DNA of 40,407 nt from a virus. The DNA lies in the IMG/VR virus record IMGVR_UViG_3300042691_004359, positions 1 to 40,407 of that record; one strand, written 5' to 3'. Positions 6,903 to 15,454 of the stretch are shown piece after piece. How positions within the stretch are numbered: position 1 is the first letter of the stretch; every line of letters begins with the position of its first letter. A program made the position numbers and the translations under genes. A model generated the notes under the pieces. It was not told the DNA's origin. It ran no database searches and saw only the letters and a list, made by a program, of their open reading frames with translations.

Positions 6903-7493
6903 TTAGTTGGTCAGAGCGGTAGCGTTGTAGTACATGTGAACACCTTGGTTGAACTTCACGATGCAATCCGTGAAGTTGCTGCCAGCATCCACAAAGTCCA
7001 CGATACGCACAGCCAGAGTACCGGTGTTAGCCGGGGTGGACAGACGAATGGTAGACAGGCCGGTAGCGGTGTTGCCGCCGAAGTTTTCCAGAGCGGCGAA
7101 CTTGCCAATCACCGTCGAAGCGACGGAACCAGCCGCCTGCACTTGGTACAGTTGGTCGGGATCGTCACAGACACGGATAAACACTTGCGTGTAGCCGTTG
7201 GTGATGGCGTTGGCGGGCAGATACTGCGCGTACAGCGGCTGCTTGGTGTCGGGGGACACGTAGCGAACACCGACGCAAATACCCACAACACCAGCCGAAG
7301 AGGTCGTCACCGTCGCGGTAGCGGCGGAGGGTTGACCAGCCGAAGCGGCACCAATGGTGATAACGTCACCGGTATAGATAGCGGTGGCGCTGTTGACGGT
7401 CATCGGGATTTCCCGAATGATGCCGCCAGAGTAAGCCTGACCACCGATCAATTGGACCGGCTTCAGACCATAGGGAGAGGCAACTGAGGCCAT
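6903..7493 (-). CDS. Probable head decoration protein
   Basis: The 196-residue protein starts MASVASPYGLKPVQLIGGQ, the form 'M...PYGLKPV' seen in phage capsid-associated proteins. A short beta-barrel-like region follows (YTGDVITIGAASAG, GVVGICVGVRYV), and the rest is beta-rich. It lies between the scaffold-region genes and the major capsid gene on the same strand, the usual place for a decoration or cement protein encoded beside the shell protein. No membrane or catalytic motif is seen. The role is inferred. Confidence 0.7.
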   Translation of the reverse strand: MASVASPYGLKPVQLIGGQAYSGGIIREIPMTVNSATAIYTGDVITIGAASAGQPSAATATVTTSSAGVVGICVGVRYVSPDTKQPLYAQYLPANAITNGYTQVFIRVCDDPDQLYQVQAAGSVASTVIGKFAALENFGGNTATGLSTIRLSTPANTGTLAVRIVDFVDAGSNFTDCIVKFNQGVHMYYNATALTN

Positions 7494-7511
7494 TTGATAC
7501 TCCTTGGGTTG

Positions 7512-7997
7512 TTACGAACCGCGTCCGAACGTCACCTCAGTGCGGCGCTCCTTGAAGAGCGGCATCCGGGCATCGTTCTCGCGCATGAAGTTGTTGTCAA
7601 TCGCGTTCATCTGACCATTCGCTTGCGCTACGTAATATGCATTACGTTGTTCAGCCAACTCGATGGGTGTTTTGCAAAGGATGAGCCCACCGATCTCAAT
7701 GCTGTCTGGGAAGCGGGGCTTGTCCCCGGTCCCCATCAGTTGGATCTCAGGATGCTCAGACGCCTTCACAGGCTCCCAGCCTTCGCGGAGTTTCGAGGAA
7801 ACATTCATGGGATCAGCGACCCCAAGCGTGCTGACACGAATCCAGCGGAACCTGTAGCCTTCTTCCGGGGTCGGATCGGGCAGCAGTTGCGGCGGCATCC
7901 AAGACCGGGGACGCTCGGTAGTAGCGCGAGTGTCCAGATCCCGTGTACGGGGACGGCCCCGAGTGGGGGCTTCGGTATGGTCGTGAGTATCAGACAT
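7512..7997 (-). CDS. Conserved head-module protein of unknown function
   Basis: A 161-residue protein with a charged, Arg/Thr-rich disordered start (about 1-32), then RSWMPPQLLPDPTPEEGYRF and RWIRVSTLGVADPMNVS, and a helical part (CKTPIELAEQRNAYYVAQAN). It overlaps the scaffold gene by eight bases, so production is coupled to it. Similar sequences occur, in my recollection, between scaffold and decoration genes of environmental podoviruses. A minor capsid or assembly role is inferred from position. No domain recognised. Confidence 0.7.
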   Translation of the reverse strand: MSDTHDHTEAPTRGRPRTRDLDTRATTERPRSWMPPQLLPDPTPEEGYRFRWIRVSTLGVADPMNVSSKLREGWEPVKASEHPEIQLMGTGDKPRFPDSIEIGGLILCKTPIELAEQRNAYYVAQANGQMNAIDNNFMRENDARMPLFKERRTEVTFGRGS

Positions 7998-8946
7998 TTT
8001 GGTTCCTCAATTCTTCCGCAACCTGACGCGCATAGACTTCCAGAGGAACTCCAAGGCGCTTGGCGATATTGACTTGTGATTGGGTCAGCACGATCTTTTT
8101 GGGCGCTGTGCTGCGAGTGGCAGGGGCAACGACTGAAGCCTTTTTGACGGGCTTTTCAACGGGTTTCTCGGAGGGAAACGCATCCGGGAAGAGTTGGCGT
8201 ACACGAGAGTTAATCTTCTCGTAGTACTCGTCGCTATCTGTACTCACCCCACTTTCTACAAGTCGCTTGTGAACTGTCAAGGCTACAGCCGTCATTTCAT
8301 CATTTGACCCAAACCACGGATTGGCGTTTTGCCACGCACGGGCTTTTGAATCAAACTGAACTTGCGGCTGAGCCTGCGGTGCGGGTTGTACATCAGTTTT
8401 TGTTTGCTGTAAAGCAGGCGGTTTGAAATCGTTTACGCGCTCTGCCCTAATTTTGGCCGCAGTAAGTTCTTCCTGCGCAGCAACAATGGCGTCCGCGTCC
8501 CCGGCTTCATAGGCGGCTTTGTATTTCCGCTTGGCCTCGTCCAACTCACTGGCAACCACTTTCTTGGCTTGCTCAATGAGTACCTGCTGCCCCTGCCCAA
8601 GGCTACCTTGGAGTTTCTTGTTCTCCTCGATAAGGTTCTGGGCGAGGCGAATAGCCTCTTCCTTCTCACGCTGTGCAGCCTCTTTGGCCCTACGCTCCTC
8701 GTGATAGCCCTTGGAGAAGTGCTGAATCCGCTTCTTCACATCGGCGGAGTACTTCTCCAGTTCATCGTCGGTTACCTCAGCGGGAGGCTCCTTCATGGGC
8801 GTGCGGCCCCGGTCCTCCGGAGGGGTGTCGTCTACGACTTCAACCTCTGCATCGCCTTCTCCCTCGATTTCAAACTCCACTTTTTCTTCGGTGGGAGCCC
8901 CCTTTTCATCGGGGAACTTGAATTCGTTTCGATCCAGTTCAGCCAT
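7990..8946 (-). CDS. Capsid assembly scaffolding protein
   Basis: The 318-residue protein has a very acidic N-terminus (VEFEIEGEGDAEVEVVDDTP), then a long charged coiled coil (about residues 70-170; KRIQHFSKGYHEERRAKEAA and EEAIRLAQNLIEENKKLQG). A Gln/Pro linker follows (PAPQAQPQVQF), and then a C-terminal Lys-rich helical segment (KKIVLTQSQVNIAKRLGVP). Acidic, mostly helical, low in aromatic residues and located between portal and major capsid genes: this is the standard profile of a phage scaffold. The basic C-terminal helix would contact the shell protein. No protease gene was recognised nearby. Confidence 0.85.
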   Translation of the reverse strand: MAELDRNEFKFPDEKGAPTEEKVEFEIEGEGDAEVEVVDDTPPEDRGRTPMKEPPAEVTDDELEKYSADVKKRIQHFSKGYHEERRAKEAAQREKEEAIRLAQNLIEENKKLQGSLGQGQQVLIEQAKKVVASELDEAKRKYKAAYEAGDADAIVAAQEELTAAKIRAERVNDFKPPALQQTKTDVQPAPQAQPQVQFDSKARAWQNANPWFGSNDEMTAVALTVHKRLVESGVSTDSDEYYEKINSRVRQLFPDAFPSEKPVEKPVKKASVVAPATRSTAPKKIVLTQSQVNIAKRLGVPLEVYARQVAEELRNQNV

Positions 8947-8956
8947 TTACGCCTCC

Positions 8957-9364
8957 TTAAACGCGGGAAATGCCACGGGGGTCTTCAACAACGGCCTCAA
9001 CGGAGTCGTCATTGATGATCCGAAACTCTTGCCCGTGAATCTTCACGCGAGTGCCGGTATTGGGGCGTACAAGAATGAAATCCCCCACCTTGCAGGACGG
9101 CCCGCTAGGGAACCGAATGGGGTCTTTGTAGCAATCCGGACCCATCTTCATTACAAACAAGACGGGCGACAGAATCTCTTCAAAGTGCATAGTCTGACCG
9201 GCCTTCAGAAGCCCGCTCTCGTAGGACTCATTGGCTTTGGGCAACATGCACAGAATATGGTAGGTCTTCGGCTCAGGGACTTGCCGTGCCTTTTCTTCCT
9301 CGGTTTCAGGAATAACGGTGATAGTCGCCTCACCTACTCCGCTTGCCACCAAAATCTCACTCAT
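8957..9364 (-). CDS. GroES-like co-chaperonin
   Basis: A 135-residue protein whose C-terminal two thirds match the Cpn10 pattern. PKTYHILCMLPKANESYESG holds the first strands and a mobile-loop-like segment (about residues 37-56). CKVGDFILVRPNTGTRVKIH and EFRIINDDSVEAVVED match the 'VKVGDxVLF...GTxVK...E(Y/F)xIIxxxDIxAVVE' core (about 90-128). The ATG at 9364 follows GGAG by seven bases and overlaps the upstream gene by eight; a longer reading is rejected. Phage co-chaperonins help host GroEL fold capsid proteins, and the place between portal and scaffold fits that. Extra N-terminal 25 residues are unlike bacterial GroES. Confidence 0.8.
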   Translation of the reverse strand: MSEILVASGVGEATITVIPETEEEKARQVPEPKTYHILCMLPKANESYESGLLKAGQTMHFEEILSPVLFVMKMGPDCYKDPIRFPSGPSCKVGDFILVRPNTGTRVKIHGQEFRIINDDSVEAVVEDPRGISRV

Positions 9365-9551
9365 CGTCATTCTCCAGTTTTCGCACGAGGTCGGTGATAA
9401 AGGAATGTGCGACTGAAAGACCCCGGATTTCGCCACACATTGATTTGTACTCAGGGAAGTCTTTTGCCGCACCTGAGATAAGAGCCTGCGCAATAGCATC
9501 ACGCCGCTCTTCTAGTTCCTTGATAACCACGGAAAACGCAGTGGTTGCCAT
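9357..9551 (-). CDS. Small helical protein next to portal
   Basis: A 64-residue, probably all-helical protein (FSVVIKELEERRDAIAQALI, then SGAAKDFPEYKSMCGEIRGL), ending in an acidic tail. It lies twelve bases after the portal gene and overlaps the GroES-like gene by eight. Short helical proteins of this form with 'LEERR...AAKDFxEY' recur next to portal genes in environmental phages, from my recollection. It might be a head-completion or portal-associated factor. Function not established. Confidence 0.7.
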   Translation of the reverse strand: MATTAFSVVIKELEERRDAIAQALISGAAKDFPEYKSMCGEIRGLSVAHSFITDLVRKLENDDE

Positions 9552-9563
9552 GTTAGTGAGTCC

Positions 9564-12032
9564 TTACTGTTTTGGTTGAGAAGGCTTTTGCTGAGGTTGC
9601 TGAGCCTTCATCGCTTGCTGACGCATCTTGAACGCATCGGACTGAGCCACTTGCCGCAGTTTTTGCTGATGCAACTGCTCCTTATGCGTCATGTCCTGTT
9701 GAGCCGCCGCCGCTTTGAGGCGAGGGTCTTCACCCTGCTTTCTCTGGGCCTCCAACGCTAGGCGAGCCTGCTCCAACTGGAGTTTTCCTTGGGCGATCTG
9801 AAAGTCACGCTGACTATCCATTTCCTTGCGCTTGAGTTCCTCAGCCTTCAGTTGCAGTTCTGCTTGCATCATCTGGAGTTGAGGGTTCTGCGCCATCTGC
9901 TGGGCTTGCTGAGCCTGAGCCTTCTGAACATTGGTTTGCAGCAACTGCTGTGCAGCCTGCGCCACCAGACGAGACAGTTGCACTTCCGTCTGCTCGTCCA
10001 ACTCCTGATCCGGAGCGGTCATCGGAACACCCAACTGCTCCTCGACCTGTTGCCGGTAGGCAAACGCCATGTGCTCCGCAATGTGGGCCATGATCGCGCC
10101 CTGCATCTGCTGAGCCATCGGACTCTGACCAATCATTCCCATGATCATGGGGTCTTGCATCATCGACATATGTGTGGCGATGTGCGCCTGATGGTCTTGG
10201 TAGATAAACGCCTTGGTCGGCTTGCCCGTCAGGAAACTCATGTTTTCGCTGACTGGATCACGAGGCTTCTGGTCATCTTCAACCGGGACCAACTTCTCCG
10301 CGTTCTTGATACCCAAGACCTCCAGCATCTGCCGGTGCAGTTGAGGCAAGTCATAAATCTGCGGAGCACCTTGGGCCAGTTGCAGCGCCGCTTGGTACTG
10401 CATGATCCGCTGCGCCATCGTGGCGGCGTTCGGATCGCTGACCGGGATCACCTCAACGATGTCGTAATCAGCCTGTTTAGCCTGACGTTCTGCGTTCTCC
10501 GGCGTATATGAATAGTCGGGGGGCAGGTAGTCGCGGATGATCTGCTTGAGAAGTTTGAACTCCCTGCGCAGACTCTCGTGGACACGCGCCTGCACCGCAC
10601 TCATCGTCTTCAACTGACGCTCAAGGATTGCCAGCGTGGTTCCCACAGGTGCCTGCGCCGACATGTCGCTGATCTTCAGATCAGCGATAGCGGCTAGCCT
10701 GCGCCCCTCTTCAGTGATGCGCTCCAGCAGCGCAGCCAGAACCTGACTCGGCTCCTTGTACGGCAGCGGCATGATGTTGTCGCGCACTGAACCCGAGGGG
10801 ATGTCCACATCCCTGAACTCGCCCGGAGCAATCGGCGTATCGTCGCCCTTGATCCGCAGGCCACGGCTCTTCAGGCCACCGGGGAGGTTGGCAAGCGACC
10901 CCGCATCTACGAGTTGGCGGATCAGGGACGTACCCGCACGGGCGTAGCCACCGATCAGGTGGATATAGCCCAGACCGTATGCCCCGAACCCGGGGATGTA
11001 TGTGTACTGAACGAAGTGCTGACGGCGCAGTTTCCTGTCGTCATCCTCGCCCCAATTCCTCCGGATAGCCAGCACGGTGTTCGTTCCGCGCTCGATGGTG
11101 ATGACGTACGGCAGCGCCACGCCATCCTCATCCTCGTATCCCGGCAAGTCGTAATCGACATGGATCTCAAGGATCTGGAACCGCTCGTCATCAGTTAGGG
11201 AATACCCTTGGTCTTCGGCCTTTTTCTTCTCGATGTCCGAGAAGATCCGCACCGGCTCACCAAGTTCTGCATCTTTGTAGAACCCTGCGACTTGCAGTTT
11301 CTTGACCTCGTTCTTGGTCTTGCGCATGACATGGGTTACACGCTCTGCGCTATAGATATTAGAGGCCCCGTAGGGAATGATGATGTCTTCGGCGGGGATG
11401 AACATCGCCACCTGACGGCCCAGACTCGGGTCGTAATACACCTTCTTGAACGCAGCGCCAGACAGCCCGAGGCTGTACAGCAGTCGCTCATGCTCCGGGC
11501 GGTACTCGATCATCTCTTCCGTCAGCCGGAAGTTCATGTCATCACGCACGCGCTCAGCGGCTTCTTCCTTCAGCCGGTCGATGGCACCAACGATCTGCGT
11601 CTTGACCGGCCCCTGAGCGGGGAACGTCTCGGTAATCATCTCCGACTGGAACCGGATGGCGGCTTCCGTCAGAAGTGGGGAGTACACCCCACATGCCCCA
11701 TTCCAAGGCTCGGTACGCTCTTCGTACTTCATGCCAAGGACTTCCAGCCCCTTGACGTACATCTCCGCCCAGTCTTTACGGGAGTTGATATCTGCGTCAA
11801 CCAAGGAAACAAGATCGCTGGCTAGGCTTTGAAGCGCGGAGTCGTCCATGAACTCCGCTAGGTTGGCGTCAAACGAATCCGCCGTTTCCGGCTCAGATTC
11901 AAGTTCGATCACCAGCCCGTCCATACCAATCTTTACCGACTCCGGATCTTCAATCTCAATCTCAATGGCGGGATCCGCAGACATTGCAGCGGGGTCAAAA
12001 GGAGAGAGGGCTTGGTCGATGTTGGTAGCCAT
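9564..12032 (-). CDS. Portal protein (P22-like)
   Basis: The 822-residue protein begins with an acidic leader (about 1-60). The portal core follows: NSRKDWAEMYVKGLEVLGMK, TEPWNGACGVYSPLLTEAAI and RFQSEMITETFPAQGPVKTQ, then YSLGLSGAAFKKVYYDPSLG and FIPAEDIIIPYGAS. This order matches portals of the P22-like class. The C-terminal about 180 residues are Gln-rich helix (AQQAQQMAQNPQLQMMQAEL), as in barrel domains of long portals. Twelve such chains would form the DNA channel at the capsid vertex. It follows terL by nine bases. The length is large for the family (P22, 725 residues), mostly because of the terminal extensions. Confidence 0.88.
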   Translation of the reverse strand: MATNIDQALSPFDPAAMSADPAIEIEIEDPESVKIGMDGLVIELESEPETADSFDANLAEFMDDSALQSLASDLVSLVDADINSRKDWAEMYVKGLEVLGMKYEERTEPWNGACGVYSPLLTEAAIRFQSEMITETFPAQGPVKTQIVGAIDRLKEEAAERVRDDMNFRLTEEMIEYRPEHERLLYSLGLSGAAFKKVYYDPSLGRQVAMFIPAEDIIIPYGASNIYSAERVTHVMRKTKNEVKKLQVAGFYKDAELGEPVRIFSDIEKKKAEDQGYSLTDDERFQILEIHVDYDLPGYEDEDGVALPYVITIERGTNTVLAIRRNWGEDDDRKLRRQHFVQYTYIPGFGAYGLGYIHLIGGYARAGTSLIRQLVDAGSLANLPGGLKSRGLRIKGDDTPIAPGEFRDVDIPSGSVRDNIMPLPYKEPSQVLAALLERITEEGRRLAAIADLKISDMSAQAPVGTTLAILERQLKTMSAVQARVHESLRREFKLLKQIIRDYLPPDYSYTPENAERQAKQADYDIVEVIPVSDPNAATMAQRIMQYQAALQLAQGAPQIYDLPQLHRQMLEVLGIKNAEKLVPVEDDQKPRDPVSENMSFLTGKPTKAFIYQDHQAHIATHMSMMQDPMIMGMIGQSPMAQQMQGAIMAHIAEHMAFAYRQQVEEQLGVPMTAPDQELDEQTEVQLSRLVAQAAQQLLQTNVQKAQAQQAQQMAQNPQLQMMQAELQLKAEELKRKEMDSQRDFQIAQGKLQLEQARLALEAQRKQGEDPRLKAAAAQQDMTHKEQLHQQKLRQVAQSDAFKMRQQAMKAQQPQQKPSQPKQ

Positions 12033-12041
12033 GATGTGTCC

Positions 12042-13580
12042 TTAGTAGTACGCCGCTTTACGTGATGAGCGCCAATACTGTGGTTCTTCCTTCTCATCGG
12101 ACGGCAGGCGGATGAACCCACCTTGACGAAACCGCATGAGCGCCATGACCGTAGAGTCCACCAAGTCATCGTTAGGCATGAATGGGAATCCAGCGATTTC
12201 TTCCACAACTTCTTCTGCCCACCGCGTTTGGGGAACCCAAACAAGTCCGCTGCGAACTATGTCCACCACGGAGTTGAGTCGAGCGAGTTTATCCCCGGAG
12301 CCACGGTGCGGGGTGTATTCCTGCACCGGCAAACCCATCCGACGCATCTCCTGATACAGAGGAGTACCGCTGGATTTCTTTTCAACGATGAACGAATCAG
12401 GTTCCCAGAATTTGTATTCATCAACTGCCAAGCGCTTCAGTTCAGGAAACTCCAGTCGCTTCTTGATGCTATTGAGCAGGATGATGCTGTAACAGTCCTC
12501 TTCCTCGTTCATCCACACGCCCCACGTAGTCAGGGCGGTGAAGTCCGCACGGTTATGGGTCTCCGCAGCGGCATCCAAGGACATGATGACGTACTCGCAC
12601 TTGGGCGGGTCATCCTTATCCCAACGCTTCCACCACTCCCGCTTGATAACCGACGCTTCTTCGGCGGTGGGGTTCTGCTGATACTGCGCGTTCCACTGGA
12701 ACAGCGGCATGGATGCCTTGGTACGCAGTAGCGCAGGGACATCGTAGAACTCAGGCCATAGCGCACGCTGTGAACCATCGGAAGATTCAAACAGCGCAGG
12801 AAACTCGATCACTTCATACTGATCGGAGTCCTCGTTCTGAGCCATGTCCTTGGTCACGCGCCCCGTCAGGTCGTTCAGGTGCCACCGTGTCTGGATGATT
12901 GCCACCCGACCACCCGGCATCAAGCGGGTACGCGCACCGTAGGTGAACCACTCGTAGGCTTTGTCGAAGACATCGAAGTTGCCGTTGATGATGTCCTGCT
13001 CGTTGTGGGGATCGTCCACCAGCAGCAAGTCCGCACCGCGTCCAGCCAGCGCAGAACCTACGCCGCAGGCGTAGTACTCGCCGCCTACGTTTGTGTTCCA
13101 GCGGCCTGCCGACTTACTGTCTTGCGCCAAAGATGTTGTCGGGAATACCTGCTTGTAGGCGTCGGTGTCGATGATGTTTCGCACCTTGCGACCGAAATCG
13201 ACCGCCAGATCGGCAGTGTGCGACACCATAAGTACCTTTTTATCGGGGTACTTGCCGATAAACCATGCTGGAAAGTAGATAGAGACAAGTTGGGACTTGC
13301 CGTGACGCGGCGGAATGTTGACGCACACCCGATCCTTGTCCCCATCGGCAATCGCCATGAGCATGTCTGCAAGGATGCGGTGGTGTTTACCCACCTTGTA
13401 GTCTGGTTGAATGTGTTTGCAGAACTCAATCAGGTCGTCGCGGCATGATTGGGCGACTCTTCGCTTCGCCAGTGCGTCAGCGATCTGCAAAATCTCTTCT
13501 TGTTCGGACGAATCGAACTGATCGATGTTGGCGACCAGCAGTTCGATGTCCTCTTCGGAGACATCCAGCGGATCAAGCAT
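12042..13580 (-). CDS. terL: Terminase large subunit (packaging ATPase-nuclease)
   Basis: The 512-residue protein has Walker A PPRHGKSQ (90-97), Walker B LLLVDDP (185-191) and the coupling motif TRWH (231-234) of the ATPase. An RNase H-like nuclease follows, with acidic residues D335 (SLDAA), E400 (VEKKSSG) and D472/D475 (NDDLVDS). Length and order are normal for a large terminase. It pumps DNA into the prohead through the portal and cuts concatemers. It overlaps terS by eight bases and precedes the portal gene, the classic late-operon start. All key residues appear present. Confidence 0.95.
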   Translation of the reverse strand: MLDPLDVSEEDIELLVANIDQFDSSEQEEILQIADALAKRRVAQSCRDDLIEFCKHIQPDYKVGKHHRILADMLMAIADGDKDRVCVNIPPRHGKSQLVSIYFPAWFIGKYPDKKVLMVSHTADLAVDFGRKVRNIIDTDAYKQVFPTTSLAQDSKSAGRWNTNVGGEYYACGVGSALAGRGADLLLVDDPHNEQDIINGNFDVFDKAYEWFTYGARTRLMPGGRVAIIQTRWHLNDLTGRVTKDMAQNEDSDQYEVIEFPALFESSDGSQRALWPEFYDVPALLRTKASMPLFQWNAQYQQNPTAEEASVIKREWWKRWDKDDPPKCEYVIMSLDAAAETHNRADFTALTTWGVWMNEEEDCYSIILLNSIKKRLEFPELKRLAVDEYKFWEPDSFIVEKKSSGTPLYQEMRRMGLPVQEYTPHRGSGDKLARLNSVVDIVRSGLVWVPQTRWAEEVVEEIAGFPFMPNDDLVDSTVMALMRFRQGGFIRLPSDEKEEPQYWRSSRKAAYY

Positions 13581-14223
13581 CGGTAAGCACGCCCAATTCC
13601 GCGTCTACGTCCACAACGAGGTCGGAGTTCAATAATTTTTCCGTTTTTTCGTCGTGTGCGATGATTTTTGCGTCCTCGGCATCGTTTTTATTCGTTTTTG
13701 CGCGTATTACAGACAATTTTTCGCGTAAAGACTGCTTCAAATCCTCGGTAGACCGGTGCGTAACCGTCACTTCCGACCGTTCAGTGAACAAACCAACGTC
13801 AGAAATCTTGCCAAGCAACTCCAAAGCACGGATACGCACCCTCGGATCGGGGTTTACCGACTCCTGAATGAGTTTGTTGGTGACATAGGTGCGTATTTGC
13901 ACCGCGTTTTTGACCACCGCGTGGCTGAATTCCCCCAAAAGGGTATCCAACTCAAGGATTGCGGCGGGCCTCAGAGAGGCTAGGCGGTTGGAAGTGACCG
14001 TGGAGTTGGTCTTTTCCTCGTTCTGCGCGTATGCAGTGAGGATTTCTTCCGCGAGTTTCTGATCTTCGGGGGTGGGAACCAGCAGTTCGGGGTCCAGACC
14101 GTTTTCGGCAAGTTCGTAAAGAGTCTTGCACGCGGCGGCGGCACGCTCTTTCAGCGTGGCATGGGGCAAATCATCCGGAGGAATGATCACCCCGAGATCA
14201 GGGGTTACAACAATTTCAGACAT
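13573..14223 (-). CDS. terS: Probable terminase small subunit
   Basis: This 216-residue protein is the first of the minus-strand late operon and overlaps terL by eight bases. It has a central helical region (AAILELDTLLGEFSHAVVKN and IRTYVTNKLIQES). This is followed by PRVRIRALELLGKISDVGLF and TERSEVTVTHRSTEDLKQ, a stretch typical of small-terminase-like proteins in related phages, then a Lys-rich helical end. A clear N-terminal DNA-binding helix-turn-helix is not obvious. The assignment rests on position, size and this central motif. It would recognise the packaging site and regulate TerL. Confidence 0.7.
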   Translation of the reverse strand: MSEIVVTPDLGVIIPPDDLPHATLKERAAAACKTLYELAENGLDPELLVPTPEDQKLAEEILTAYAQNEEKTNSTVTSNRLASLRPAAILELDTLLGEFSHAVVKNAVQIRTYVTNKLIQESVNPDPRVRIRALELLGKISDVGLFTERSEVTVTHRSTEDLKQSLREKLSVIRAKTNKNDAEDAKIIAHDEKTEKLLNSDLVVDVDAELGVLTDA

Positions 14224-14320
14224 GAATACGCAGCCCAGTATGGAACCGAGCGAATGCGCGGAATGTACAAGTAATTTTTCGAATACGCAAGGAGGTTGGG
14301 ACTCCTACCGGGGGGTGCTT

Positions 14321-14344
14321 CTAAGTTAGGGGGTACTAACTTAG
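14321..14344. repeat. Perfect 9-bp inverted repeat, operator or hairpin
   Basis: CTAAGTTAG and its exact complement CTAACTTAG flank a six-base GGGGTA spacer. It lies about 100 bases upstream of the late operon start codon. It could be a regulator binding site or an RNA hairpin in the leader of the terS transcript. Confidence 0.65.
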
Positions 14345-14487
14345 TGGACGGAACTAAAAAAGTGGTCTTCGTGGACGCAAATTACTAACACATTCGCGGC
14401 GTATGGAACCAACTCAGGCTTGGGGGGATGGGGTGCGGGTGGGTTAGTCATACAGTGTTTCCATTACTTTTCACTCCCTGCTATCCC

Positions 14488-14515
14488 TTGGCATTTCCTG
14501 CCAGTCTGGCATAGT
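14488..14515 (+). promoter_or_regulatory. Possible promoter for the gene at 14605
   Basis: TTGGCA (14488-14493) and CATAGT (14510-14515) are separated by 16 bases, a 5/6 and 4/6 match to the sigma70 boxes. A small TGCCA/TGGCA palindrome overlaps the spacer and -10. The match is moderate, and no transcript evidence is available. Confidence 0.4.
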
Positions 14516-14604
14516 TCATCCCATCGCAGCCCTGACCGCGCTGCGACGCATACTGACCCGATGATCGGTGACGGTGCAACGGTCTTCCCTCAAAGGAAAC
14601 GAAA

Positions 14605-15234
14605 ATGGCAATTCAAACCAACGCGATGGCCCAGGCCGCGCAAACCCTCTCTCAGCCGATCAAGACTCGCCGCGCCCCTAGCGCGGGTCGGAGTGTGAAG
14701 AAGCAGCCCGACGCCGTGAAGGTGACGTGGGACACGGCTTCGGCCCGTCTGATCGACGCCGTGAAGGCGGAGGGCGTGGCCCACAACAAATGGGTTCAGG
14801 CGTCCGATCAATTGTGGATTCTCGGCGTTCGCCCTGCTGCTCTGGAGCAGGTTACCGTCAACGGGAAAAAGCAGGATTCGGAAACCTACCAGAAGGTGGA
14901 GCAGATCGTACAGAAGGGATTCAGCGCGAGAGTGCAGTCCCTGCTGGCCGTCAACGGCGCGGGCCTGTCGGGCCTTACTGAGGCGGAGCGCGGCGAGCGC
15001 CGCTACTGGGTGAAGCGCACCCCGGTAATGATGCAAAGGGTAATTCAGTACCTGAAGCGCCACGAGGAAAACGAACGGGGGACAACGGAGAAGAAAACCC
15101 TTTCCCAGCAGGTGGCGAAGATCATCAAAAAGCAGATCGAACGAATCGAAAAGGCGGAGGCCGAGAAGGTGTCAGACTTCAACGTCCCTGAAGTTCTGTC
15201 CCTGCTGCGGCAGGCTGTCGCTGAACTGACCTGA
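14605..15234 (+). CDS. Basic protein of unknown function, single-gene unit
   Basis: The 209-residue protein has a basic disordered N-terminus (KTRRAPSAGRSVKKQ, about 20-34), a helical central region with TWDTASARLIDAVKAEGVAH, a Lys/Arg-rich stretch (RYWVKRTPVMMQRVIQYLKR), and a Lys/Glu-rich helical C-terminus. AAAGGAAA precedes the ATG. It stands alone between the divergent control region and two tandem terminators, so it is probably expressed independently of both operons. No family recognised. The basic character would allow nucleic acid binding; a regulatory or packaging role is conceivable but unproven. Confidence 0.75.
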   Translation: MAIQTNAMAQAAQTLSQPIKTRRAPSAGRSVKKQPDAVKVTWDTASARLIDAVKAEGVAHNKWVQASDQLWILGVRPAALEQVTVNGKKQDSETYQKVEQIVQKGFSARVQSLLAVNGAGLSGLTEAERGERRYWVKRTPVMMQRVIQYLKRHEENERGTTEKKTLSQQVAKIIKKQIERIEKAEAEKVSDFNVPEVLSLLRQAVAELT

Positions 15235-15247
15235 TCAGGTCAACCCC

Positions 15248-15278
15248 AAAAACCCCGGCTTCGGTCGGGGTTTTTTTT
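15248..15278 (+). terminator. First of two tandem terminators
   Basis: An AACCCCG/CGGGGTT stem (15251-15272) with an eight-base loop is followed by eight T residues (15271-15278). It begins 13 bases after the stop of the gene at 14605. The A-run before the stem makes it potentially bidirectional. Confidence 0.9.
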
Positions 15279-15293
15279 CGCCCGTACTACGTC

Positions 15294-15329
15294 AGCCCGA
15301 CAGGCCCGCCCTGTCGGGCTTTTCTTTTT
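15294..15329 (+). terminator. Second tandem terminator
   Basis: A perfect 10-bp stem AGCCCGACAG/CTGTCGGGCT (15294-15320) with a seven-base loop is followed by TTTCTTTTT. Placed 15 bases after the first terminator, it makes termination here very efficient and insulates the downstream intergenic region. Confidence 0.9.
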
Positions 15330-15454
15330 CCTGCTAAGCCTGTCTTCTGTATTCCTTACGTTTGTTTTTGAGACCAGTTCCCTAAGCAGCGGCGAGGAGC
15401 ATTGGTGGGTATGCACGGGGCGTTCGGCTCGGCCCAGCGCGGCTCAGAAACAAA

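Larger units (their letters stand above)
14224..14604. promoter_or_regulatory. Divergent control region between late and rightward genes
   Basis: These 381 non-coding bases separate the leftward terS operon from the rightward gene at 14605. They hold a 5-bp AGGAG/CTCCT hairpin (14290-14306), a 9-bp hairpin (14321-14344), a repeated GTGGACG word (near 14344 and 14370), a 7-bp hairpin TCGCAGC/GCTGCGA (14524-14546) and a possible rightward promoter. I see no convincing sigma70 consensus for the leftward late genes, so they may need a phage-made activator. Confidence 0.6.

Noticed and set aside
9364-9502. 46-residue longer start for the GroES-like protein
   Set aside because: It would overlap most of the small gene 9357-9551 and lacks Cpn10 similarity; ATG 9364 has GGAG seven bases upstream.
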